This document shows, piece by piece, positions 51,623 through 62,740 of a stretch of DNA of 64,000 bases (positions within the stretch are counted from its first letter, which is position 1; each line of letters starts with the position of its first letter). The notes beneath the pieces are model-generated. The model ran no database searches, was not told the DNA's origin, and worked only from the letters and a program-made list of their open reading frames with translations. The translations under genes were made by a program, and so were the position numbers. The stretch spans positions 9,971,393 through 10,035,392 of the forward strand of contig JACDQD010000002.1 of assembly GCA_019843655.1 (NCBI GenBank). Direction: 5' to 3'. This DNA is from Lethocerus indicus. Lineage: Eukaryota; Arthropoda; Insecta; Hemiptera; Belostomatidae.

Positions 51623-51682
51623 TACGGCGCATCACGATAGACCCGCAACACACCGATTTATGCGGGTTTGCATTAGCGCCGT
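51623..51682 (+). repeat. Palindrome-ended repeat, copy D
   Basis: Arms TACGGCGC and GCGCCGT enclose a 60-bp unit. A second perfect inner pair, ACCCGCA with TGCGGGT, gives a two-tier stem. It is embedded in composite repeat Q. Confidence 0.7.
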
Positions 51683-52055
51683 GCAACAATTATTTACTGC
51701 ATGCTCACGATACCTGTTAATATTTGTTCTGTAATAATAAATTTGGATCACAGGTAAATTTAAATGGTATGCGAAAGCAAACCATGATAGCTTCGGATCT
51801 TCAGTTTATGGTATGGTGTGAAAGTATTCAAATATAAGAAACCCAACAGTATATTTTTTATTCAACACTTGGCTTATCGAGTAAAAATCGATGGGAAGTA
51901 TACTGTAAATCCTTGGCTAAGTTTAGGTAAGCAGTACTAAAGGTAATTATTTCTACAAAACTTTATGTTTGTAATGTTAAATTTAAATTATTTACGAAAA
52001 TTCAAATCATTTATAAGAAAATAAATACCGAGAAAAAAATTATAATAATACGGGG

Positions 52056-52195
52056 GGCGCTAGTTTATCGGTGCAAGTGTACTCAACAAACTATTTTTGT
52101 AAAACTAGCGCCCTGCTGAGTGTGGTGCGGAAATGTACTTAACTTAAGTTCGTTGGGTGCACTTGCACCGATAACTAGCGCTCCCTCGCAGACCG
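52056..52195. repeat. CTAG-bounded units, forward partial plus inverted
   Basis: GGCGCTAGTTTATCGGTGCA starts a forward unit. AACTAGCGCCCT then begins the inverted unit, which ends TTGCACCGATAACTAGCGC. Same family as 23866-24120. Confidence 0.75.
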
Positions 52196-52389
52196 CAAAA
52201 CAGGTATTCTAAACTAGTTACACATCATTATTATTGAATAGTCCATGTTTGCTGATACACGTATAATAGTTGTATGAAATTATACTATTGGACCGGTTTA
52301 ATTACGCCGCGTGTTAATACTCCATGTCGGAACTATATTACCGGTGACTTCGGAATATACGTTTAAATTATAAGTATTAAGTATCGGTT

Positions 52390-52720
52390 CTGTTATCACC
52401 ACTGCGTTGCAAGTGGTGGCCAGATGATTCTATTCCGCATAAAGGCCGCACCTCCAAATCTGAGAATCCGCGATTGACCCCGAATTGTCAATCTATCCTT
52501 TAATTGGTGAAATTCGTCTGCCGATAGCGTGAGTGTGTGAATTGGAGCGGCGCGTGTTCCATTAGAGCAATGATCCTTCCTCATTGACCGGAATTAGCGG
52601 CCATCTCCTTGGGGAAATCGCTTGCTCTCAATAGACTTATAACAGAACCGGGGGGAGATTGCATTAGCGGTCACTATCGGGTGTTTCCGCCATTTCAGTC
52701 CCCACCAATGTGACCCAATA
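52390..52720. promoter_or_regulatory. GC-richer intronic block with repeated ATTAGCGG motif
   Basis: AATTAGCGGCCATC and GCATTAGCGGTCAC lie about 75 bp apart in a GC-richer block without coding features. Related ATTAGCG words occur in other islands of the same gene. Candidate regulatory element only. Confidence 0.2.
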
Positions 52721-52940
52721 GGTCAAAAGCATTTTAAACAACCGCAATATGTTTTTAAGTAAGTTATTTCTCCTCTCTACTGCTATCGCGATCGTTCTAA
52801 TTGGTGATAACAACATGATTGGAAAAAATCGTATTTTTTAATTGTTTTCTGTCTGGCATTTATTCTTAGACCGCTTGCTTAGTTGGGAGGGATTTCTGTG
52901 GAGAGACTAACGGTATGAATTACCCCGCGATGAGAGGAAA

Positions 52941-53167
52941 AGTATTAGGGTAGAATTTAATATACCTGTTTTGTGGTCTGCGAGGGGTTGGAATACTGTA
53001 GGTTCGTGATGTTTCTGTCTCCTCTCGCTGGTTTGGTCTTTTGCTAGACCGGTTTATACCGGTGTTTAGACCGGCTCACCATGGCGAGCAGCCGAAACCG
53101 GTCTAGCAAAAGACCAAACCAGTGAGAGGAGACAGAAACATCACAAACCTACAGTATTAGGGTAGAA
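52941..53167. mobile_element. Snapback (hairpin) insertion with 15-bp direct repeats
   Basis: AGTATTAGGGTAGAA occurs exactly at 52941-52955 and 53153-53167, like a target-site duplication. Between them are about 60-bp arms (52995-53055 and 53095-53155) that are nearly perfect reverse complements: CTGTAGGTTCGTGATGTTTC against its complement, through TGGTTTGGTCTTTTGCTAGA. They surround a loop of about 40 nt with CTCACCATGGCGAGCAGCCG. It is two head-to-head copies of module M. No coding capacity is present. Confidence 0.7.
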
Positions 53168-54828
53168 GTTTAGATCAATGAACCAGTCGCCAGATAGTAT
53201 TGAGAGCAAAACTTTCACACAATCCACCCAGAAGAGAATATGAACTAAAAAATAACTAAGAAAAACAATCCTTTCTCACTTAACTGTATCCAAGCGGAAG
53301 TGTCTATCCTCCTTGCACTACGTAATAGAGTATAATTTTGATATCTATACCTTGCTCATATGTATATGATCACCCGTCCTATATGATTCACTGTTGAACA
53401 GAGGTTCACTCTTCATGATATCCAGAGCCAGGCTCCTAATTTACTAATCTCTCGAATATTATGCAGAAAGGTTACTTGTGTAAATTTATTAATTAAAGAC
53501 GTTGATGCGGTTTTAAAATATAAATACATAACACCATACTGTTGGAAAGATATTATAGAATAGCAGACGCAAAAATGCTTCGGGGGGCGACGGCTCGTGG
53601 CACTGTCGTCCGAGTTCCGTTATGAAGATTTTACGATTTGTATCCGCGCATAACGTCGTGCAAAGGAGTCAAGGGCCAGTGGAATGAGTTATAAAAGTTT
53701 ACGCTTGTTGGCGCCGTCATTACCATCCTGGTTTCGGGAAGTATTTTTTTTAATGCCTTTTCCTCTCTCTCTCTCGGGAGTACCTAAAATATGATCAAAA
53801 ACTACCCCTTTAATCTCACCTCCCCGGGAGTTGATAGATCATTAAAATCTTTGATTTAGTCGTAATCACACAATACACAGTGAAACGGTTAAAATGAAAA
53901 AAAAACTATGTTTTAAATATATTGTGAAATTTCCTTCTTTTTTCCATGCCTGAATTTATGAGAACGAAGGATGAATCACCGCCTTTTTTAAACATTAATG
54001 TTAAAACGGTCATAATCACGAAAGTTACAATAAAATTAACGGTAACATTGATACATTTCGACCGCGTAGCATAGCCCGGGAACTGAACTGAAGGGTAACA
54101 TTGTTTTCACGGCATCGAGTTGTGTTGGTGACAGGACGGCTAACAGGTGAATGGCTAAAGCAAGAGCGGTTCCATTAGATGACGAGGGACAGACACCCAG
54201 CTGGGAGTCCATTATGGAATGTAGCCGAGGGTTAACTTTGTTTCCGGCCCTAGGCCCGGTGTATTACCAGCCAGTCAATCTTTTACCGGCCGAAAATATT
54301 ACTAAAAACCCGCCTCTCAAACCCTCCTTCCGTTCCCCAAATTTTTTAGAGGCTTCTGTGTACCCGTCAAACAATGCGCCCCGATATAGAATTAACGGAT
54401 CTAAAACTGCTTCATTTATTTCTGTATTTGTCCTGCGATTTATTATGAATGAAAAACTCCATTTAGAGGGTTATCGAAAAATAGTTGCTTCACTAGACGC
54501 ACCATTGAATCTGTCATATTGAATGATAGCATCGATCATAACTCGTTCCTGAATAGAATATTCATCTAACGCGTTTAGGGATTATATTTCCCATTGATAT
54601 TATTAATGCATCAATTATCAAAATAAACATTTCTACATTGTCTCCAATCGATGTTTGATTGGCCTATTCCAGGGCTTACTATCGTCGGTAGCATTCCGTT
54701 GGTGAATTATTGAGGCACCTGCATTTTAGTAACTGGAGCGTCCTTTCTGAAATATCACTGTATAGTTCATGTTTGAAATGCATTTAATTACCAGACATTT
54801 AACCCTTCCATAATGGTTCTTATTTCCA

Positions 54829-54846
54829 AAGAAGAAGAAGAAGAAA
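54829..54846. repeat. (GAA)n short run
   Basis: Short AAG/GAA trinucleotide run. Confidence 0.7.
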
Positions 54847-54913
54847 ATGGAATTTGGGGATAGGAAAAAGTTTTTAATTTAAGTTAATCCTAAACAAAAA
54901 CAGGTTAGTCGTA

Positions 54914-54916
<3 letters not shown>

Positions 54917-54959
<43 letters not shown>
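54917..54959. repeat. (TA)n microsatellite
   Basis: TA run of about 40 bp in intron 3. Confidence 0.95.
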
Positions 54960-54960
<1 letters not shown>

Positions 54961-57109
54961 CTGTTTTTATAAGAGAAAGGGGTTATTAGCGGGCTCCATG
55001 GGCAAGTAGAGGATAGTAATTTCTGTGAATTTTTTTCAGTGATAGTTGCGGTGGAGAGGGACGAAGGTCAAGTAGTAGTAGTAGGCTTTTCACTCCGTGG
55101 GATGGTTTTCACAGCATCCAATTATTCGAACGGACCAACTCTATCCCCTGTTTCTTACGCTATAGCCAATTCCAGCAGACTACGGACGGAATCTGTAAAA
55201 GAATTAAGAGAATGTTTTGAATGATATAATTACACGCATGCCGGCAATTTTTGTGCAGTAGATATGGAAGTGAAATATATCATTTGAATCCAACACGTTT
55301 TCATAACTTTCTTCATTACTAAACATTTCATAATCATTGGATAATGGTACCGCTCATGGTACTTTTGTAATCATAGTAAGCCAACCAATATTGCTGAAAT
55401 TCGAATGTTGAATGGAGTAAGTTATAAATTTTTTTCATACACAAGATCGAAACATTTTCTGCGGTGAATAGCGATCAGATTTTTCCCCCACCCGACGGAA
55501 AAATTATTGTTAAGCAAAGGAAAATTGATCAAATGAACCGAAACCGATTATTTATGGCCCCCGGCCGACCGTGAAAAACTTTTCCTCTGACCTTACGACA
55601 GTTACGAACTACGCCTCCCAAACATCCAATCGAATTCCATTGACTGAATCAATTAAATACTGTAGCTCGCTCATTAAAACTGAGCCCAAACATAATAGAG
55701 ACTTATTATAATATTAAGTATCCCGATTCGTCAGTACCATTTTTGGTAGTTCCATTGGAAAGTAGTATAGCCCAGACATATTTTGACGTAAATGCAGTAT
55801 TTTATTAACGAGTATATAGTGTACGCCGGTATGCCATGTTGTGTCGCTGAACTTCTGTGCAAATGTTTGAACCAGAAACCCGATGCCTGAAACAATCATT
55901 CCAAGTCCACTTATGTAATACGGTTTCATTGGGTTACATCATTCAATGCACTGGTTAATTTTGTCGGTTTGATTAACATGGTTATTCGTTCCTTATTGGT
56001 ACAATTCTATCATTTATATAACACTTTATTAACGTAGGATGTCAAATTTTGTATAGCACGTACAATAATTTACGTTCATTACAGTACTTGTTTTGAAATA
56101 TATAATGGTACTTATTGTATTCTCTAGTACCAACATTTTAGCAATGTTCAAAACGTTATTTGTGATAAATTAAGATAATATTTCCATTCCTTAATTTACT
56201 TCAATTTGCTATGTTAGGTTATTAAAATTGCGGTCAAAATTAATTTCATTATTTGTGAATTAATTGTAGACTCACGATATGTCTAATATATTTGTTTTAA
56301 ATCAGACCATAGTCTTGAATTCCGGTACCTTATTAACAAGATAATCATATTAAAATTTAAAATATTATTGGCGCAAAAATAAATGAACACTGCTAATCAT
56401 ATTTGTTTGGGCTTATAAGTCTATTGTTCAAAACAGGTATTACTAATCCATTACTTGTTTCCTTAATAAATTTATGTAGGATTATTCTTAAATTTGAGGT
56501 TCATATTGGTGATAGTCGTTATTAATTTATCAACATGTTTACAACGTATAAAGGAACCGTGTTTTATTTTAATTCGTTCTACATGGTCATGGCCAAGGGT
56601 CTGGATTCGGAAGTGTAGTGAATGCGGTCTGAGGGGGGAGCCATTAATCTGAAGATGACGGAGCTGACAAGATTGACTAATGGCGAAAAATGGGTACTGA
56701 GTTTCAAGTTGCAGGGAATTTTAAAGGACGGGGGAAACATGGCCGTACGGGTTTGAATATTTCCAAAATTGAACACTTGAAGATCTGATGAATTATTTTA
56801 ATAAACTTCATTTCATATTCACTTACATGCGCCTAACAGAAATGTGGTTCACGCAAAGTGTCTCAAATTAGTTTGGGAAAGTTATTCAGTGGTATTATCG
56901 GGGTGAATATGGTGAATCTATGAACAGACGATTATAATTCAAGTTAATGCGTTCTTACCGCAATGAGGGCCTTTGGAGTTGCCTATTACTTTTTTTTTGT
57001 TTTCACTCTTTTATTGTTACAACTGCAAAATCATACAACAAGCAACATTGATATAGGCACTAGCTACAATAGGCAACAATTAGAGGAGAAACCCACTGGT
57101 TCCCCCCTT

Positions 57110-57480
57110 TTTTCTATTACTTTTTTATTTTGTTTTTTTTTAAATTTCATTTATTTATTTATTTTTTTTAATTTTATTTATTTAAACATTTAGGTCACGT
57201 GGCCACTTCCTTTTCAGGCGTCTGTAAGGAACGTTTGAGATGTCGGGAGATAGTAGGATTTGGACTAGTGGATTAGGGTGGTGGTTGAGTCGTGAGTGGA
57301 AATTGCTGTATCGTTGTATGGCGAGGTCACGGACAAACGGGACTTTAAGATCTGTGTGTAGGGTAACGTTGGAGACATAATAGGATGCGTCTGTTATTGT
57401 CCTTAATATTTTTGACTGTAAGGTTTGGATTTTGTGGATATTTGTCGGTTTGGCCGAACTCCACAGTTCGAGTCGCTTAT
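57110..57480 (-). mobile_element. Jockey-like LINE, 3' fragment (5'-truncated)
   Basis: On the minus strand an open frame encodes about the last 100 residues of a non-LTR retrotransposon reverse-transcriptase ORF. It includes LELWSSAKPTNIHKIQTLQS, KILRTITDA, NLTLH-like and PFVRDLA motifs, NFHSRLNHHPNPLV, and RRLKRKWPRDLNV with a stop at 57182-57184. This tail is characteristic, by recollection, of insect Jockey-clade elements. Downstream on the minus strand (57110-57180) is an A-rich AAATAAAT tail, as expected at a LINE 3' end. Upstream of about 57480 the match is lost, so the copy is 5'-truncated. The intact reading suggests a fairly recent insertion. The same frame continues to about 57580, but that part is not recognised. 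Confidence 0.75.
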
Positions 57481-58310
57481 TAATAACACAGAAATTGGAA
57501 ATGTCTTTTATTTGGAGTACTTCACTAATATAAATAAGAGCTGAAGGGATTTCTAGATGAATAGAATGGAGTCTATTCAATGTGCCTTTTAAATGACTGG
57601 ATCCCTATGTTTATTTTCCATTGGAATTTATTTAGATTGAAGCTTCTTTGTTAATTATAAAAGTTAAAATACGGCGGTAGGAGGTCTGTTGAAATTTGAT
57701 GGGTGACGCGGGATATTTACCCCAGTATCTTCCAGCATGCAAACAGCCCGTCTGGGCGTGTTTTCATGTTTAGGCGTTCGATTGGTTGAGTTATTGAAGG
57801 CTTTTATACCTGACCGTGTAATGACGACAAATGCTTTGTAGGTTTGTTGGATGGGGGAGTCCGTTATTTCCACTCGTTCGATTCCACCAATCGACGGGTA
57901 AGGTTAATCATAGCCCGAATTCGAGTCCTGGTGATCGGGGCCATTTATCGGCCAGGGGGTCCATGGTCTATGGAAAAACAATTTGTAGAAGCCATGTAGT
58001 TAATGGCGGGTTATTTTAATCGTCAATTAGACCAATCGGGCGTTCTTATCGACACTACCCGACATTCGGGCATAAACGTTCATTTTTTCGTCACGATCTG
58101 ACTTTATCCCGAAAAATAGAACACTAATCGTGACATAAACACTAACCTCGATTTTATTTTGTCACAGCTATCACGTTGAATGAACAATTCAATAGTATTT
58201 GACACATTTTTGTATACTAATTTCCAATTTTCAAATTCAATCGTGCCAAGTGTTGGTAAAGCTCTTCAATGAATTAGTGACTGTTGTAAAGTAAATCGTG
58301 CCATATTATG

Positions 58311-58311
<1 letters not shown>

Positions 58312-58361
<50 letters not shown>
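58312..58361. repeat. (TA)n microsatellite
   Basis: TA run of about 50 bp in intron 3. Confidence 0.95.
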
Positions 58362-58365
<4 letters not shown>

Positions 58366-59399
58366 ATTTATAACATTGAAGAATCAAATTCCCATTTTCT
58401 GCATTACCGAAGTTTAGAGGTTTTGAGTCTTGTGTATAGATTATTGTTAATAATATGCGTTCGTGTGAATAATATAATATAAATTGTCTATCGATTTTCA
58501 CTGAACAGGTTTGGCCCTTAGGAGTAAAGGTAATTTTTTTCATTGTTTCTTTCTATTCTCAAATGATTTAAAATTTGATTCCATAAACAGAGTAGAAAAG
58601 GGGAAGCAATTCTAGAGATTTCCTGATTAAAGTAGATAGTAAGTACGGTGTAACTGTAAATATTGGCATATCCCTCGATGAGCAGGAGCTGGCTTTTTCT
58701 TCGTTAGGTGTAGTCCTAGAGAGTTAGAGTGTAAGGCGCAAAGTCGTTTGCTTTAGGCGTAAGTCCGCTTCGCTTCTCATAGAAAGGAACGAATTTGAGG
58801 AGGTGTTTTTTTATCGAAATATTCCGGTTCACAGAATCAGGAGGCGGCCAAGGTGAAACGGCGTTTCCACTCCTTCCTCATATCGACTAGAAGGCAACTC
58901 ACATTGCCTCCCCTTAGGCCTCCAGGCGTTAGTTTGGGGGTTGATCTCAGGGACCGTACGAGGAAAACAACCACTAAAAGAATCCGAAATGCTCTGTCGC
59001 GCCTTATGTTATTTCATTTCAGTACTCGAGTTGGCCCTGTCGAGATACGTAGAATCATGTACATTTTATGTAACGGCGTCTGACTAAATGCATATATTGT
59101 CGTGGCAATTTACAGGTCGATTAAGGTACATGCATCCTTCAACAAGGAAATTATCCTAACACGTGCATTAATAATATTTCTTCTTTCGACGCTTCTGATT
59201 GATTCTACGGTGTACGTGTACGGTGTACGGTGGTGTGATTAGCGAGGGACATAGTCGGGATAATTGCCGTATTGGGTATCATGTTTTCATTGTTATTAGA
59301 TAGTGATTGTAAATCCTTGAGGTCCTCAGGAGTGAATCAAAAAATTATTACAGCCTTCGCTCCTTAAATAGGCGAGGACAATTTATCAATAACACAATT

Positions 59400-59780
59400 A
59401 GTGAGGCTGCGTTCAACTGACGGAACAATTGAGGCTTTGTCGTCGGCCTAACTAATCATTGTGGGCCGCCTGGTGGTGATCAGACGGAGACGTCAAATGA
59501 ATTATACCCACCGGGGCTACGGGCCCGGCACAATGACACCTAGAAATAGGTCCGCTGTTTTAACTGTCCCGGACAGGACATCGATATTTCAATTCGGATA
59601 GTTCCGAGGAGGGTATGAGCTCTCTCCAGCTAAGTGTATTGAATGCTGTTTCCTCCGCTCTGACTGTGGCCTCTGACGGCCACACCGGCCGTTACACCAA
59701 CGGCTTCAATTGCCGATCGATAAGGCGACATCCCCTGAATTAGTCGGTTCACACCCGGAGGGTGAGCCCCAAGTGAAATT
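59400..59780. promoter_or_regulatory. GC-rich intronic island near exon 4
   Basis: The island includes CTCTGACTGTGGCCTCTGAC, then GGCCACACCGGCCGTTACAC, with several short palindromes such as GTGGCC/GGCCAC. No exon with receptor similarity is present. A regulatory role is a guess. Confidence 0.2.
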
Positions 59781-60484
59781 CCCTGGCGGAATAACAATTA
59801 CCACTTTTTAGTCGTAAGCCTTACAGTAGGCCTGAAAGCACTCAATACATTACACGAATTTCTTACGACACCACTACGTGTTCCAACTCGATGAATGTGT
59901 CCAACCTCTAAATCGAAGTGGTAACCCCACGCGCAAGAATGATAAGTAACATGTGAATACTAATGAATATAGCGGAGTCTATGAATTTCGATTTGCAATT
60001 AACATATTTCGCATTGATTGATTTGACTAATTATTTATCTGATGATCTCCGCTGGAGAGGTCTGTTATATTTTATTATATGACAGTACTTTCTTACAAGG
60101 TCTTACGTAATCTATTCCATTGAATCTAAATTAATTAGAAGTTGTTTCTGGTAGGTTTGTTTCCAACGAACACTTCATAAGTCGGTGTTTATAAAATGTC
60201 CTCCGCTATGAAACGTGTAGCATTTGAAAATACTATTTTATACAAGGTCAATGTTTGTCATGATGAACACTTATTTGCATCTTTGACTAAAATTAGACAG
60301 CAGAGAAGGGCGGCATTTGGCTAAATGGTGGAAATGAATGTGTTTAAAGTTAATGTTAGCTGGATATTGGCATCAAAGGCCAATGGTTTTGGAATTGTTT
60401 ATCCAGTTACAGATTGCATTGCCAGATTTTAATTTGCTTTAACAATTTGTTGCTAGATGAAATTGAAAATTAATATATACCAAA

Positions 60485-60487
<3 letters not shown>

Positions 60488-60541
<54 letters not shown>
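60488..60541. repeat. (TA)n microsatellite
   Basis: TA run of about 54 bp, some 800 bp left of exon 4. Confidence 0.95.
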
Positions 60542-60543
<2 letters not shown>

Positions 60544-61356
60544 CAGTGGAATTGATATTGGCTTCATTCAAATTAAACTATTTATATTATTATTGTTCAA
60601 AGGATTTCGTATGTTTCGATATTGAATAATATACTGTAACAGAATTCTATAACAATAAGATTTATATTAACAATATTATATTGTGGAAAGTAACTACTGC
60701 ATTTTAAATTAACAGAAAAAGTGCTGTAACAATTATACGACGGATGGATGATAGATTGTAATGATTGATATTTGTAGGAGTTAGAAGGTTTGGTGGACCC
60801 CCGCAGCTCTTGTCTGTACGCCCAGTTAGGTTTTAAAATACAGTTGTAAATTAATAATTTGGTCGTAAGTGAGAGTGTGTTATATTTTTGAGGAATTTTA
60901 GTAGGAATTTGTAACGTCGATTTGTTTCTATACGTTGGAGGAAGACACAGTTTACTCAGGTTTATTGAGTATACTTAATGAGTTTACTTAATGTGTATGG
61001 TTGAGCAGTCATGTCCTATTTGACATTTTGCGAATACATGAAGAAGATTCAAAACAAATGTTGAATATATGAACATCGACAATAAATTTCACAACTCACA
61101 CATCAAGAATTCGCAATAAAAAATTTCACATATCAAGAAGCAAGCTTCCGAGGAACTAATAATGATTGAGCTGAGAATATGCGACTGTTCAAATTATTCG
61201 TGTGGTCTGTCGACTTTCAATAGTTCATATAATCTTCAAAGATTATTAATTGAAAATATACTGCGATTTTTATGATATATTTTTTCCCTATCTCGACTTG
61301 ATCCGAATTCCCGCTAACGATGAATATTTGTGAGAGCGAATTTCGTGATGTTCCAG

Positions 61357-61580
61357 GATTACGAGGTGGACCTGTACCTGAGGCAGAAGTGGCACGACCA
61401 CCGGCTGAAGCATGCCGACATCACGGAGGTGCTCGACCTCAACGATCCCAACCTGGTCAAAGCAATATGGAAACCCGAAGTGTATTTCCCGAACGCCAAA
61501 CACGCAGAGTTCCAATTTGTCACAGTGCCCAACGTCCTTATCAGGATTACCCCAGACGGCGAGATCCTCTACATGCTTAG
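61357..61580 (+). CDS. Ligand-gated chloride channel subunit, exon 4 (binding loops D and A)
   Basis: The exon follows GTGATGTTCCAG and ends AG before GTAACA, phase 2. It encodes residues 77-150 and part of Arg151. It starts DYEVDLYLRQKWHDHRL, the loop D region; Arg85 sits where glycine and glutamate-gated channels carry a ligand-binding arginine. WKPEVYFPNAKHAEF is loop A, and VPNVLIRITPDGEILYMLR leads up to the Cys-loop, which should begin the next exon. This is an anion-type cys-loop receptor of the nervous system, closest in feel to glycine/GluCl-like insect subunits, possibly the CG12344 type. That subtype call is from memory and needs a search. GABA-specific (RDL) features are not evident. 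The frame is intact. Confidence 0.9.
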
Positions 61581-62671
61581 GTAACATCTGAGAGTTTCAC
61601 GAGATAAATATATTACTGACGTAGTTTAACAGTTCCAGTTTCAAATATATCATTCTCAAATTGAAAACCTGAAAACTAAAAAATAGCCAATAGTCAACAT
61701 CAATATTCATCAACTATCATGGCCGCTCTATACAACAAAGAAATAATTTGATTCTCTAGCTGTCTCTTTCATTAATTATACAAAATATTGGGAAGGCAGT
61801 ACGTGAAGTAATAAAGTTAATTTGTGTCCCCCGTCCCCTCTTATCTGGTTTGGTCTTTCATTGATTTTGATTAAGGTCACAAGAGAATAGCGGTGCCCAA
61901 AAATCCATAAATCACTAAAACAGGTTTTCCCAATTAATAAAGTTGATATTAGGTAACAATTTCTTTCAATTACTAGCGTATAGTTGTTCGAGTTTCACCT
62001 ACCTGTCATTCTGTAATTTTATCTGATGAATTAGAATTCATTTAAAAATCTGAGAGGAACGATTGAAATGAAATCATCCTCAGAGATATAAAAATGGGTC
62101 ATCTTATAAAACACTCCAACTTTGAATAGGTTATTACCGATTGATTCGTTACTTTCGAGCATACTCATTCCAATTCAAAATGGATTATCAGTTTTTTTTT
62201 ATTTTATTGGACTGAAAATGGTTACTACTTTGCCATTCCATGGAATGTTATTACAGTAAAAGACATTATTTTTTAAAGATTTATTTCGGTTTGTAATTTT
62301 ACGATTCCAGACCTTATGTCCATTAATAAAAAGTTATCCTTAATCTGGATCTGGCAACAAATTAAAACTTATTCTGTTGAATTAATATCATTCATAAATG
62401 GAATGTACAATAATACCCACTTAAAATTAAACAATAATCATATTTGTTATCAAATAATCAGAAATTGTTCGTATTTTAAAAACCCAAATAAAAAAACTAT
62501 GAAATGATATAGTTGCATTTTATTTCTTCTACATACTGATTATCTGTTGACTGTTATCCCTCCCTAATTGTAAAATTACAAGCTTATGGTTGTCTCCTTG
62601 GCTTATGATAAGTGACCATTGAACAAGAAAATTATTCTGCCCACTGCTCACTATAAATTAAGCTCATATAT

Positions 62672-62734
<63 letters not shown>
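62672..62734. repeat. (AC)n(TA)n compound microsatellite
   Basis: AC run (62672-62691) followed by TA run (62693-62734). Confidence 0.95.

Positions 62735-62740
<6 letters not shown>

Larger units (their letters stand above)
51412..52195 (+). repeat. Composite repeat, copy Q
   Basis: Partner of 23434-24120. Relative to that copy it carries about 195 extra bases (about 51690-51885) between GCGCCGTGCAACAA and ATCGATGGGAAGTATACTG. Its right end (52056-52195) has one partial forward and one inverted CTAG-bounded unit. It is preceded by a (TA)n tract and module M, which copy P lacks. Confidence 0.75.
37325..61356 (+). other. Intron 3 of the chloride-channel gene (24.0 kb)
   Basis: The donor is GTGAGT at 37325 and the acceptor GTGATGTTCCAG ends at 61356. 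No additional receptor exon was found. It contains (TA)n tracts, repeats N1 and Q, the snapback insertion at 52941-53167, a LINE fragment, a SINE-like unit, and GC islands (about 40180-40560, 41010-41240, 42430-42620, 45000-45300, 47280-47550, 49760-50000, 52390-52720, 54150-54370, 58850-59050, 59400-59780). The stretch at about 43200-44700 is A-rich without a recognised feature. Confidence 0.75.

Noticed and set aside
54151..54522. Open frame of 123 codons
   Set aside because: No family resemblance, no signal of a gene around it, and it lies inside an intron of a gene on the same strand.
55714..55929. Minus-strand open frame starting with a hydrophobic stretch
   Set aside because: Only 71 codons in AT-rich intron DNA; not recognised and no supporting context.
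61320..61356. ATG codons upstream of exon 4 as translation starts
   Set aside because: The receptor similarity begins exactly after the AG at 61356 and continues exon 3 in phase, so this is intron sequence.
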